A stretch of 64,000 nt of DNA from Mycolicibacter heraklionensis (lineage in GTDB: Bacteria > Actinomycetota > Actinomycetes > Mycobacteriales > Mycobacteriaceae): positions 62,001 to 126,000 of the forward strand of contig NZ_LDPO01000013.1 of NCBI RefSeq assembly GCF_001021505.1, read 5' to 3'. Below are positions 26,402 through 33,202 of the stretch, piece after piece. Position 1 is the first letter of the stretch; every line of letters starts with the position of its first letter. The position numbers and the translations under genes are program-made. Below the pieces are notes generated by a model. The model did no database searches, had not been told where the DNA came from, and saw only the letters and a list, made by a program, of their open reading frames with translations.

Positions 26402-26593
26402 TCACCGTCCGCAATCGCTGCCAGCACGCCGCAGCTGAGCCCACGCATATCCACCCGGGGTGCCCGTACCGGAGTTGCGCGGAGGGTTGCGCAGGTAGCC
26501 CTGCATACTCAAAAACAGTTTCCAGCAATGCTGTTCGAATCCGTCTTGTCCGGTCATCCCGGGCGGGGGTTGGATGCCGGGTGTCTGGTCCAC
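26402..26593 (-). pseudogene. Truncated MarR-family gene, array remnant
   Basis: From GTG 26593, 8 nt after TAGATT, the frame encodes the N-terminal helix typical of the array ('GMTGQDGFEQHCWKLFL') and then loses similarity; only about 63 codons remain before a stop and no helix-turn-helix is present. The start region is nearly identical to that of member C, so this is a decayed duplicate that kept its promoter. Confidence 0.65.
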
Positions 26594-26759
26594 GGCGCGG
26601 GAATCTAGCGAACGGCGGGCCGACCGCACAGGCAGAAATGCGGGATACACAGCTTGTCGCGGGAATGCGTTCGGGCGCCTTCGCTGTTCGGCAACGCGCC
26701 GCAGGATCAGACTTCGCTGGTCACCGAAATATTCTGCCCTGTAACAGAAACCCGCCGCC

Positions 26760-26777
26760 TTGAACCATCTGGTTCAA
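26760..26777. promoter_or_regulatory. Perfect palindrome TTGAACCA-TC-TGGTTCAA upstream of the MarR remnant
   Basis: Perfect 8-bp arms, centred about 175 bp before the GTG of the MarR remnant. It overlaps the stop codon of MarR member C (26774-26776). It matches the palindrome at 25348-25365 in all but two symmetric positions. Confidence 0.6.
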
Positions 26778-27202
26778 AGTGGAACCGTCGGACTCGCCGC
26801 GCCGTTGACGCTGTCGATGTGCCCGTGGCTCTCCAGCACCGCGTGAAGACGCGCGGAGCCCTCGCCGGTGATCCGGGGCAGAACGCCGCGCCGGTCGCGC
26901 TGGCACGGGCTGCGGGTCACCAGACCCCGCTTCTCCAACCGACGGAGCTGGCCGGACAACGCGCCCGGCGACACCCCGAGCGTCTGAGCCAACACGCAGA
27001 TGCGGTGTGCCCGCCGGTCGGGCATGCTGAGCAGCTCCAGCAGCTGGACGTCGCGAAGGGTGACTCCGTGTGCCCCCCGCAGGCGCACGTCGAGCGCCGC
27101 CGTCAGATTGGCCGAGCCGCTCAGCAGCAGTCTCGAGCAATGTCGCTCGACCCCGTCCGATCCAGGTGACCCCGAGGGCTGGATTCCGGGTATCTCGTCC
27201 AC
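26774..27202 (-). CDS. MarR-family regulator, array member C, shortened C-terminus
   Basis: 142 residues from GTG 27202, 8 nt after TAGGGT. The winged helix is complete: 'LRDVQLLELLS', 'LAQTLGVSPGALSGQLRRLEKRGLV' and the wing 'RDRRGVLPRITGEG'. After 'HAVLESHGH' the sequence departs from members A and B and stops, so the last dimerisation helix ('SCRRIN' region) is missing. The protein may therefore be impaired or unable to dimerise normally. A palindrome lies about 176 bp upstream. Confidence 0.72.
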   Translation of the reverse strand: MDEIPGIQPSGSPGSDGVERHCSRLLLSGSANLTAALDVRLRGAHGVTLRDVQLLELLSMPDRRAHRICVLAQTLGVSPGALSGQLRRLEKRGLVTRSPCQRDRRGVLPRITGEGSARLHAVLESHGHIDSVNGAASPTVPL

Positions 27203-27364
27203 GGCGCGGGACCCTAGCGAACGGCAGATCTACCGCACAGCCAAAAAGACGCCATACACAGCTTGTCGCGTGAATACGTTCGGGCGCCAAGGGCGTTCAG
27301 CAACGCCACGCCTGACTAGACTTCGCTGGTCAGCGAGATATCTTGGCGGGCAACAGAAAACGGT

Positions 27365-27390
27365 CACTTTGAACCACTTGATTCAAAGTG
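27365..27390. promoter_or_regulatory. Palindrome CACTTTGAA-N8-TTCAAAGTG upstream of MarR member C
   Basis: Perfect 9-bp arms, centred about 176 bp before GTG 27202. Its core TTGAAC is the same half-site as in the palindromes at 25348 and 26760. Confidence 0.6.
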
Positions 27391-27466
27391 AAACTGCCCG
27401 ACTCGCGTTGCTGGCAGCGCCGACCAGACGGGGTGACACTCCTGCTCCAAGTGCCACACTTGCGCG

Positions 27467-27781
27467 ATGCCTACCGTCCACCGTCGTCACGCTGTCACCG
27501 AAACCGAGGACATCGGTCGCGCACTAGAGGTAGCACGCCGAACCTGGCCCGACCTCGCGGATAAGCCCGGCGCGCTGTTGCGCCGGCTCATTCTCGTCGG
27601 CCGTGATGCGCTCGCTCACGATGCCGAGGCCGTCGCCGTCAACCGACGCCGTGCCGTCGAGGAAACGGCCGGCGCTCTGGTCATACGTCCGCTAGTGCAG
27701 CCTGAAAGGCGGCCCACTCTTCCTCGGACACATCCTCGATGTCGAGCCGATCGCGGGGAGGCAAGGGCCGAGCACGCTTGA
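27467..27781 (+). pseudogene. Antitoxin-like gene with probably replaced 3' end
   Basis: From ATG 27467 the first roughly 70 codons are protein-like ('ALEVARRTWPDLADKPGAL', 'GRDALAHDAEAVAVNRRRAV'), as in small mycobacterial TA antitoxins. After 'EETAGAL' the frame turns Arg/Pro-rich, runs antisense into the next small gene and loses coding character. I read it as an antitoxin gene whose end was lost by insertion. A separate plus-strand tail at about 27873-28000 ('DYLRGYAAEQHRAAIATF') may be its displaced 3' part. Confidence 0.4.
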
Positions 27782-27842
27782 TTGCCTCGTCGGGCGTGTA
27801 GGTTCGCACGACTGGCTCTTCGGACTGCTCGACACTGGACAT
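27681..27842 (-). CDS. Small antitoxin-like orphan protein
   Basis: 53 residues from ATG 27842: an acidic protein with 'YTPDEAIKRARPLPPRDRL' and ending 'SEEEWAAFQAALADV'. The size, the charge and the 'EEEWAAFxxALAD' ending are those of small TA antitoxins. No toxin gene is adjacent on this strand, so it may be an orphan or a relic. No family name can be given with confidence. Confidence 0.45.
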   Translation of the reverse strand: MSSVEQSEEPVVRTYTPDEAIKRARPLPPRDRLDIEDVSEEEWAAFQAALADV

Positions 27843-28045
27843 AACGCCGAGTTTACCGTCGAGTACTGACGCTCGACCCCTGATTACCTGCGCGGCTATG
27901 CCGCCGAACAACACCGAGCGGCGATCGCGACGTTCCATGACACGCTCGCCGCCCGCGCATCAGCTCTGGGGGTGGCGGTCGTGCCCGGCGCGCCATGACA
28001 AGACTTCCATGGCAGGTGATGAAGCCGTCGATCGCCATGACGGTC

Positions 28046-28068
28046 TGTACGTCAATTCGGCGTACACT
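28046..28068 (+). promoter_or_regulatory. Promoter/operator of the TacA-TacT-like operon
   Basis: TACACT (28063-28068) lies 6 nt before the GTG start at 28075, predicting a leaderless mRNA. The inverted repeat TGTACG (28046-28051) / CGTACA (28061-28066) overlaps the -10 box, as expected for autorepression by a DUF1778 antitoxin. Confidence 0.5.
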
Positions 28069-28074
28069 TCTCGT

Positions 28075-28344
28075 GTGGAGACGAAGACTGGTCGCTGGAA
28101 CCTGCGTGTGACGGCTGCCCAAGATGCCGTCGTGCGGCGAGTGCTCGACGTAACGGGCGAATCGCTCAACGATTACGTGGTGCGTCACGTTCTTCAAGCC
28201 GCCGAGCACGACCTCGCTGATCGGAGAGTGTTCGTCCTGGATGACGCCGCCTGGGCTGACCTGCAGAAGCTGTTGGACCGTCCACCGACCCCCAAGCCTG
28301 AGTTGGCGCGTCTGCTGGCGAATCCGTCGATATTAGAACGGTGA
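28075..28344 (+). CDS. DUF1778 antitoxin (TacA-like)
   Basis: 89 residues from GTG 28075. The N-terminal half is a ribbon-helix-helix ('WNLRVTAAQDAVVRRVLDV', 'ESLNDYVVRHVLQAA') and the C-terminal half carries the toxin-wrapping segment 'FVLDDAAWADLQKLLDRPP' typical of DUF1778/TacA. TacA neutralises its acetyltransferase toxin and represses the operon. Its TGA overlaps the GTG of the toxin gene (GTGA). The pair resembles Rv0918/Rv0919 of M. tuberculosis. Confidence 0.85.
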   Translation: METKTGRWNLRVTAAQDAVVRRVLDVTGESLNDYVVRHVLQAAEHDLADRRVFVLDDAAWADLQKLLDRPPTPKPELARLLANPSILER

Positions 28345-28826
28345 ACTACGAGGGCCCGGTTCTCCTCAGTGCAGATCACTTCATTGAGGACTTCGATTGC
28401 GGCAGCGACGCCCTCAACGACTGGCTTCGGACAAAAGCGCTCCGCAATCAGCGCGAAGGGAGCAGCCGCACCTGGGTTGTCCTTGACGGTCAACGGGTCG
28501 TGGCCTTCTATGCCTCCAGTACCGCGGTGCTCCTACGCGGCCATGCGACAAAGCGCGCAGCCCGTAATCAGCCGGATCCGTTGCCGGCCGTCCTGCTCGG
28601 CAGACTAGCCGTCGATACAGCGTCTCAGGGGTATGGTCTTGCCGCCGCACTGCTCAAGCACTTCATCCTCAAATCACTTGAGGTCGCGGAGGTTACGGGT
28701 GTTCGACTGCTCCTTGTGCACGCAAAGAACCCCGACGCCCAGCACTTCTACATCAGGTACGGCTTCGAGCCGTCTCCTGTCGATGACATGACGCTGATGC
28801 TTCTCGTCAAGGACCTGCGCGGCTGA
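28341..28826 (+). CDS. GNAT-family acetyltransferase toxin (TacT-like)
   Basis: 161 residues from GTG 28341. GNAT fold features: 'FDCGSDALNDWL' at the N-terminus (the hallmark of TacT/AtaT toxins), a beta-strand 'LLGRLAVDTASQGYGLAAALL' with the acetyl-CoA pyrophosphate loop SQGYG, and 'HFYIRYGFEPS' with the probable catalytic tyrosine. Such toxins acetylate the amino group of charged tRNAs and stop translation. It is coupled by a 4-bp overlap to its DUF1778 antitoxin gene. No damage to key residues is visible, so it is probably functional. Confidence 0.86.
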   Translation: MNYEGPVLLSADHFIEDFDCGSDALNDWLRTKALRNQREGSSRTWVVLDGQRVVAFYASSTAVLLRGHATKRAARNQPDPLPAVLLGRLAVDTASQGYGLAAALLKHFILKSLEVAEVTGVRLLLVHAKNPDAQHFYIRYGFEPSPVDDMTLMLLVKDLRG

Positions 28827-28872
28827 TCCCGCATCGGGTCGCTGTCCCGTCCGTCGCGCCATTCCCGGTGCG

Positions 28873-29136
28873 TTATGGGTGCGGAAATACGGCTTCAATG
28901 CGGGGCCCTTCGGTGGACCAGAAGACTTTGGATGGTGGGTGCCCGATCACCGGTAGCCGCATCCGGATGCCGTCGGGCGTGGTGATTGCTGTTGACAGGG
29001 ATTGCGCCTGTCCAGGTAGTCGGAAGATGAGTTCGACAGTGTCCAGGACGCTGTTGTACAGGTCGATAACCGGACCGCTTTCGAGTTCGTCGAGTTGCGC
29101 ATCGGCGACTTCGGAGTAGTCACCGTCAAAGCTCAC
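28873..29136 (-). CDS. RelE/ParE-like toxin of a small TA pair
   Basis: 87 residues from GTG 29136, which overlaps the antitoxin stop by 4 bp (GTGA). The sequence starts 'MSFDGDYSEVADAQLDELE' and continues to 'GIRMRLPVIGHPPSKVFWS' and 'RIEAVFPHP'. Small size, the helix-strand pattern and the position suggest a RelE/ParE-type mRNA interferase or gyrase poison, but no catalytic residues can be pinned. The gene order is antitoxin first, then toxin. Confidence 0.6.
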   Translation of the reverse strand: MSFDGDYSEVADAQLDELESGPVIDLYNSVLDTVELIFRLPGQAQSLSTAITTPDGIRMRLPVIGHPPSKVFWSTEGPRIEAVFPHP

Positions 29137-29384
29137 CTTCGGCGCACTCGTGTTCGGCGGACCGTTGGAGACGCCGCGGCCCGCGCCAGCAGGTCACGCA
29201 GTTCGGAATCGGTATCGAATTCGTGTTGAGCGTCGGTCACCACGCGGGCCGGCTGCAATAGCAAGCTGCCATCGGGGTTTTCACGCATCACATAGCGTTG
29301 ATTGGGGCGGCCGGGGAGCACGGCACGACTCCGGCTGTCGGTTTCGACCAGCGTAAGTTCGTCCACCACACCAAGGTAGCCCAT
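29133..29384 (-). CDS. AbrB-like antitoxin of a small TA pair
   Basis: 83 residues from ATG 29384. The segment 'LTLVETDSRSRAVLPGRP' followed by 'YVMRENPDGSLLLQPARVV' resembles a swapped-hairpin AbrB-type DNA-binding domain. The tail 'SELRDLLARAAASPTVRR' is a typical toxin-binding end. An inverted repeat GCCCAT/ATGGGC (29379-29399) covers the start codon and is a likely operator. It is coupled to the RelE-like gene by a 4-bp overlap. Confidence 0.6.
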   Translation of the reverse strand: MGYLGVVDELTLVETDSRSRAVLPGRPNQRYVMRENPDGSLLLQPARVVTDAQHEFDTDSELRDLLARAAASPTVRRTRVRRR

Positions 29385-29399
29385 ATTCCCACAATGGGC
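29379..29399. promoter_or_regulatory. Inverted repeat over the antitoxin start codon
   Basis: GCCCAT (29379-29384) and ATGGGC (29394-29399) are separated by 9 nt. The left arm includes the antitoxin start codon. An autorepression site is inferred. Confidence 0.35.
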
Positions 29400-29454
29400 A
29401 GGATGCCGCCGCGCGGCGATCATCTGGTACCGCGTCGGCCAGTGACCGCGACCT

Positions 29455-29623
29455 ACGAGTTCGTCGCGAGCGTCAGCTCCATCAGCTTCAAAGCCTGCTC
29501 GCACGCGTCGATGCCCGGTGCCTGCGGGTTGACCCACCAGCCGACCACGCCGGCGGCGTCACTGGCGACCCCATAGGCACCGTTCGGGTCGGCCGGACGC
29601 ATCACGGTCGAGGGCACGCCCAC
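29455..29623 (-). repeat. Duplicated 3' end of lprC (169 bp, left copy)
   Basis: These 169 bp repeat the 3' end of lprC (30242-30410) in the same orientation with no gap and about ten mismatches by eye. The copy encodes the same C-terminus ('GVVGWWVNPQAPGIDACEQ', 'LKLMELTLATNS') including the stop, but one conserved cysteine codon has become tyrosine. It has no start or lipoprotein signal. It lies at the edge of the accessory island, with a small TA pair between the two copies. Confidence 0.9.
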
Positions 29624-29652
29624 GGTTCGAAACGCGCCGCGTAAGCCCACGA

Positions 29653-29692
29653 CAAGTTATCTTGCCGCCCAGGTCGATCGCAAGGTAACTTG
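29653..29692. promoter_or_regulatory. Promoter and inverted-repeat operator of a small TA-like pair
   Basis: CAAGTTATCTTGC (29653-29665) and GCAAGGTAACTTG (29680-29692) form an inverted repeat with one mismatched pair. The right arm contains the -10 box TAACTT (29686-29691), 6 nt before ATG 29698, so the mRNA is predicted to be leaderless and repressible. Confidence 0.6.
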
Positions 29693-29697
29693 GATAC

Positions 29698-29928
29698 ATG
29701 GTGACGGGACCGCGCATCGCAACACCTGCACACCGTCACGGCATCGGACGCGAGGACATCATGCATGCCTACCGCAATGCGCTGCACTTCCGCGTAAGTG
29801 ACGACGACATGGATATCGCGGTCGGGCCGGCGCGCAACGGTGCGCTGCTAGAAGTTGGGTTCATCCGCGCCGTGGACGGTGAGGTCGTGATCCTGCATGC
29901 CATGCCCGTCCGCGAAAAGTTCCTCTGA
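29698..29928 (+). CDS. Small protein, probable toxin of an unassigned TA pair
   Basis: 76 residues from ATG 29698: 'GREDIMHAYRNALHFRVSD', 'MDIAVGPARNGALLEVGFI' and 'VVILHAMPVREKFL'. The ending 'HAMPxRxKFL' is one I associate with small mycobacterial TA toxins, vaguely like BrnT/RelE-fold proteins, but the family is not certain. It ends immediately before the next start codon (zero gap). The operator at 29653-29692 supports a TA operon. The pair sits between the two lprC 3'-end copies. Confidence 0.6.
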   Translation: MVTGPRIATPAHRHGIGREDIMHAYRNALHFRVSDDDMDIAVGPARNGALLEVGFIRAVDGEVVILHAMPVREKFL

Positions 29929-30225
29929 GTGAAAAAGGTGATGATGATCATGCCCCGCACCGTAGAAGAAATCCTTGCGCACGCCGAGGCGCTGGCTGAC
30001 CGTTTCGAATCCGATGACTTCGACGGCGAGAAGGTCAGCCCCGCTGAATACGCGCTGATCGTCGCCGCCCGTGAGCGTGCCAGCGCCGAAGGTCACATCG
30101 CCGCCGCGGTCGCGGCGGCTCGGCGCGATGGTGCGTCGTGGTCGCGAATCGGCAAGATCATTGGCACCAGCGGGGAGGCCGCCCGTCAGCGTTACGCCGC
30201 GGCCGGTCAGAACCGGTACCGCTAA
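29929..30225 (+). CDS. HTH-type antitoxin-like protein
   Basis: 98 residues from GTG 29929, directly after the previous stop; ATG 29950 is an alternative start. The sequence has 'VEEILAHAEALADRFESDD' and a C-terminal helix-turn-helix-like 'GASWSRIGKIIGTSGEAAR'. Order and size suggest a toxin-first TA pair in which this protein both binds DNA and neutralises its partner. It ends 14 bp before the lprC stop, tail to tail. Confidence 0.6.
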   Translation: MKKVMMIMPRTVEEILAHAEALADRFESDDFDGEKVSPAEYALIVAARERASAEGHIAAAVAAARRDGASWSRIGKIIGTSGEAARQRYAAAGQNRYR

Positions 30226-30239
30226 ATCGGTACGGGCGA

Positions 30240-30785
30240 CTACGAGTTCGTCGCGAGCGTCAGCTCCATCAGCTTCAAAGCCTGCTCGCACGCGTCGATG
30301 CCGGGCGCCTGAGGGTTGACCCACCAGCCGACCACGCCGGCGGCGTCGCTGGCGACCCCACAGGAGCCATTCGGGTCGGCCGGACGCATCACGATCGAGG
30401 GAACGCCCACGATGGTCTTGTTCTCGATCTGATACTTCAGGAACTCGGCGACCTTGCGCTCGTTGTCCAGGCTGCCCTGCTCGAACCAGAACCGGGTGAT
30501 GTCGATCAGCCCGGCCGGGTTGGCCGCCTGCCAGCGGCAGATGGCGCCGACGAAGGTGCTCTGGATGTCGAGCGGGTCGGCTCCCACCGTCTTGGCCAAG
30601 ATGTCGGTGGTCAGCACCTCGCACTCCTTGAGCAGGTTCGGGTACTGCCGCTCGGAGTTGTTGTTGCGCTTGGTGTCGCCCGCGCCGGCCTTGACCGCGG
30701 TGCCGCCCACCTCACGGGAGCAACCCGTCAGGCTGGTCACCACGGCCAACACCGCGACCGCACCGGCCAAAACCCGCCGGCTCAT
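30240..30785 (-). CDS. lprC: DUF3558 lipoprotein LprC
   Basis: 181 residues from ATG 30785. The signal peptide 'MSRRVLAGAVAVLAVVTSLTGC' ends in a good lipobox (LTGC), so the cysteine is lipidated. The mature domain belongs to DUF3558, with cysteines in 'LLKECEVLT', 'GAICRWQA', 'GSCGVASD' and 'GIDACEQAL' that may form disulfides. Its ATG overlaps the TGA of lprB by 4 bp, so the two lipoproteins are co-translated. The order relative to the ABC exporter genes matches Rv1275. Its 3' end is duplicated 787 bp away. Exact function unknown. Confidence 0.83.
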   Translation of the reverse strand: MSRRVLAGAVAVLAVVTSLTGCSREVGGTAVKAGAGDTKRNNNSERQYPNLLKECEVLTTDILAKTVGADPLDIQSTFVGAICRWQAANPAGLIDITRFWFEQGSLDNERKVAEFLKYQIENKTIVGVPSIVMRPADPNGSCGVASDAAGVVGWWVNPQAPGIDACEQALKLMELTLATNS

Positions 30786-31333
30786 TTCGCGTTCGCAATC
30801 GACTGGCGGGTCAGCTCTTTGGCGACGTCGCACGGTTCCGGGAACGGCTTCTGCGCGAAGCTCACCGACCACTCGATGAAGTCATCTTTGAATTGGATGC
30901 CGACCTCACACAGGTTGTCGCCCATCGTCGGGGCGGTGCCGATCGCGATGAAACCGCTGTGGCCGTCGATGTTGATGTCCTCCACGGACGTGCGCGAGAC
31001 CTCTTCGGTCTTGCGCTCGCGACCGATGGGGCTCCCGCGATACCAGGAGAAGGAGAAGTGCGGGCCCATGATCCCGCCGCGCAGCAGCCACTGGCAGCCG
31101 ACCGAGTTCTGTGCGGTGCTGACCAGGCCGGACACCCGGGTCAGGTTGGCCATCGTCTCGTCACTGATGCCACCGCACTGCGGGAACGACGGTCCGTGGT
31201 TGCTCTGCTCGGCCGTCGGCGACGCAGACTGGCTGCCGCCCTGAGCTTCAGGCGAGTCGGAGTCAGAACATCCGCCGACCATCGGAATCAGGGCAGCGGC
31301 CGCCAGGGCCGGGACCGTCAGTTTGCGCCGCAC
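30782..31333 (-). CDS. lprB: DUF3558 lipoprotein LprB
   Basis: 183 residues from GTG 31333, which lies 7 nt after a TACAGT box, so a leaderless mRNA is likely; another GTG at 31342 is possible. The signal 'RRKLTVPALAAAALIPMVGGC' ends in a lipobox (VGGC). A Ser/Glu/Pro linker follows, then a DUF3558 domain with 'FPQCGGISDE', 'SVGCQWLL' and 'EPCDVAKEL' cysteines. It is first in the lprB-lprC operon and divergent from the ABC exporter operon. It corresponds to Rv1274. Confidence 0.83.
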   Translation of the reverse strand: MRRKLTVPALAAAALIPMVGGCSDSDSPEAQGGSQSASPTAEQSNHGPSFPQCGGISDETMANLTRVSGLVSTAQNSVGCQWLLRGGIMGPHFSFSWYRGSPIGRERKTEEVSRTSVEDINIDGHSGFIAIGTAPTMGDNLCEVGIQFKDDFIEWSVSFAQKPFPEPCDVAKELTRQSIANAK

Positions 31334-31453
31334 ACGATGCACTGTAGCGGCACCGCCGCCCGTCAACCACGACACGGCGGTGACCAGTCGGTTTGTGTCG
31401 CCGCGTCTCGCCACAGCAACGCCGCGGCGGCACGGGTATGCGACAGTAACCCC

Positions 31454-33202
31454 ATGCTTCTGGCGCTGCTGCGCTGCTACCTCAGGCCCTACCGCTGGCC
31501 GGTCGCTGCGGTGATGGCACTGCAACTGATCAGCACGCTGGCTTCGCTGTACCTGCCGACCGTCAACGCCACGATCATCGACGACGGCGTGGTGCGCGGT
31601 GACACCGCGGTCATCGTTCGGCTGGGCGCGGTGATGCTCGGCGTCACCGGCGTGCAGATGCTGTGCGCCATCGCCGCGGTCTACTTCGGCGCGCGCACCG
31701 GGACCGGCTTCGGGCGCGATCTGCGCCGGGCGGTGTTCGCCGCGGTGATCGGGTTCTCCGAACGCGAGACCACCCGGTTCGGGGCGCCGACCCTGTTGAC
31801 CCGCACCACCAACGACGTCCGCCAGATCCAGCTGGTGGTGCAGCTGGGCGCCAGCACGCTGGTCACCGCGCCGATCATGAGCATCGGTGGGGTGCTGATG
31901 GCGGTGCACCAGGACAAAGGACTGGCCTGGCTGCTGGCCGTCAGCGTGCCGGTGCTGGCGCTGGCCAACTACCTGATCGTGACGCGGATGCTGCCGCTGT
32001 TTCGGCGCATGCAGATGCTGATCGACAACATCAACCGGGTGCTGCGCGACCAGCTCACCGGCATCCGGGTGATCCGCGCGTTCGCCCGCGAGCCCTTCGA
32101 GAAAGACCGGTTCGCCCAGGCCAACACGGCCCTGTCGGACGCGTCGCTGACCGTCGGGAACCTGCAGGTCCTGATGCTGCCGACCACCACGCTGATCATC
32201 AACGCCTCCAGCGTCGCGCTGATCTGGTTCGGCGCGCTGCGCATCGACGCCGGTCAGATGCAGATCGGGTCGCTGATCGCGTTCCTCTCCTACTTCATGC
32301 AGATCCTGATGGCCGTGCTGATGGCCACCATGGTGCTGGCGATCCTGCCGCGCGCCGCGGTCTGCGCCGAACGGATCACCGCGGTGCTGTCCACCGAGCC
32401 GACCATCGGGCCGCCGGCCCAGCCGGTGTCACCGTCGTCGCGCACCGGCGAGGTCCGGCTGCGCGGTGTCGGCTTCCGCTACCCGGGCGCCGACCGCTCG
32501 GTGCTGTCCGACGTGTCCCTGACCGCGCGGCCCGGCACCACCACCGCGGTGGTCGGCTCCACCGGGTCGGGCAAGTCCACCCTGGTGTCGCTGATCTGCC
32601 GGTTACGCGACGTGACCGACGGCGCGGTGCTCATCGACGGCGTGGACGTGCGCGACCGTGACCCCGAGGAGCTGTGGGCGGGCATCGGCCTGGTGCCCCA
32701 GCGCGGTTACCTGTTCTCCGGCACCGTCGCCGACAACCTGCGCTACGGCGCCCCGGCCGGCGCAGTCGTCAGCGACGAGCAGATGTGGGAGGCACTGCGG
32801 GTGGCCGCCGCCGACGACTTCGTGGCGGCCCACTCTGACGGGTTGGCGATGCCGGTGGCCCAGGGCGGGATCAACCTGTCCGGCGGGCAGCGCCAACGGC
32901 TCGCGATCGCCCGGGCGGTGATCCGCCGACCCCCGATCTATCTGTTCGACGACGCGTTCTCGGCCCTGGACATCCGCACCGACGCCCGGGTGCGCGCCGC
33001 CCTGCGGGAGGTGGCCGCCGACGCGACGGTGATCATCGTGGCGCAGCGGATCTCCACCGTCGTGCAGGCCGATCAGGTGATCGTCCTCGACGACGGCCGG
33101 GTGGTCGGCACCGGAACCCACGTCGAACTGCTGGCCGGGTGCCCGACCTACGCCGAGTTCGCCGAATCTCAGTCGGTGGCCGCCGGGGTCGGTGGCCTGT
33201 GA
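31454..33202 (+). CDS. ABC exporter half-transporter with degenerate ATP site (Rv1273c-type)
   Basis: 582 residues from ATG 31454. Residues 1-310 form a six-helix type I exporter domain and 330-575 the nucleotide-binding domain. Walker A is 'GSTGSGKST' and the signature '[12 protein letters not shown]' is canonical. Walker B is 'IYLFDDA', with Asp replacing the catalytic Glu, and the switch loop is 'VAQRIST', with Gln replacing His. This is the degenerate half of a heterodimeric exporter. The partner gene starts within its stop codon (GTGA). The M. tuberculosis pair has been linked to lipid or fatty-acid transport (established only for Rv1272c, as I recall). Confidence 0.9.
   Translation: MLLALLRCYLRPYRWPVAAVMALQLISTLASLYLPTVNATIIDDGVVRGDTAVIVRLGAVMLGVTGVQMLCAIAAVYFGARTGTGFGRDLRRAVFAAVIGFSERETTRFGAPTLLTRTTNDVRQIQLVVQLGASTLVTAPIMSIGGVLMAVHQDKGLAWLLAVSVPVLALANYLIVTRMLPLFRRMQMLIDNINRVLRDQLTGIRVIRAFAREPFEKDRFAQANTALSDASLTVGNLQVLMLPTTTLIINASSVALIWFGALRIDAGQMQIGSLIAFLSYFMQILMAVLMATMVLAILPRAAVCAERITAVLSTEPTIGPPAQPVSPSSRTGEVRLRGVGFRYPGADRSVLSDVSLTARPGTTTAVVGSTGSGKSTLVSLICRLRDVTDGAVLIDGVDVRDRDPEELWAGIGLVPQRGYLFSGTVADNLRYGAPAGAVVSDEQMWEALRVAAADDFVAAHSDGLAMPVAQGGINLSGGQRQRLAIARAVIRRPPIYLFDDAFSALDIRTDARVRAALREVAADATVIIVAQRISTVVQADQVIVLDDGRVVGTGTHVELLAGCPTYAEFAESQSVAAGVGGL

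Noticed and set aside
31334..31453. A classical -35/-10 promoter for lprB using TTGACG
   Set aside because: TTGACG is only 14 nt from the TACAGT box, shorter than usual, so only the -10 box was used as evidence.
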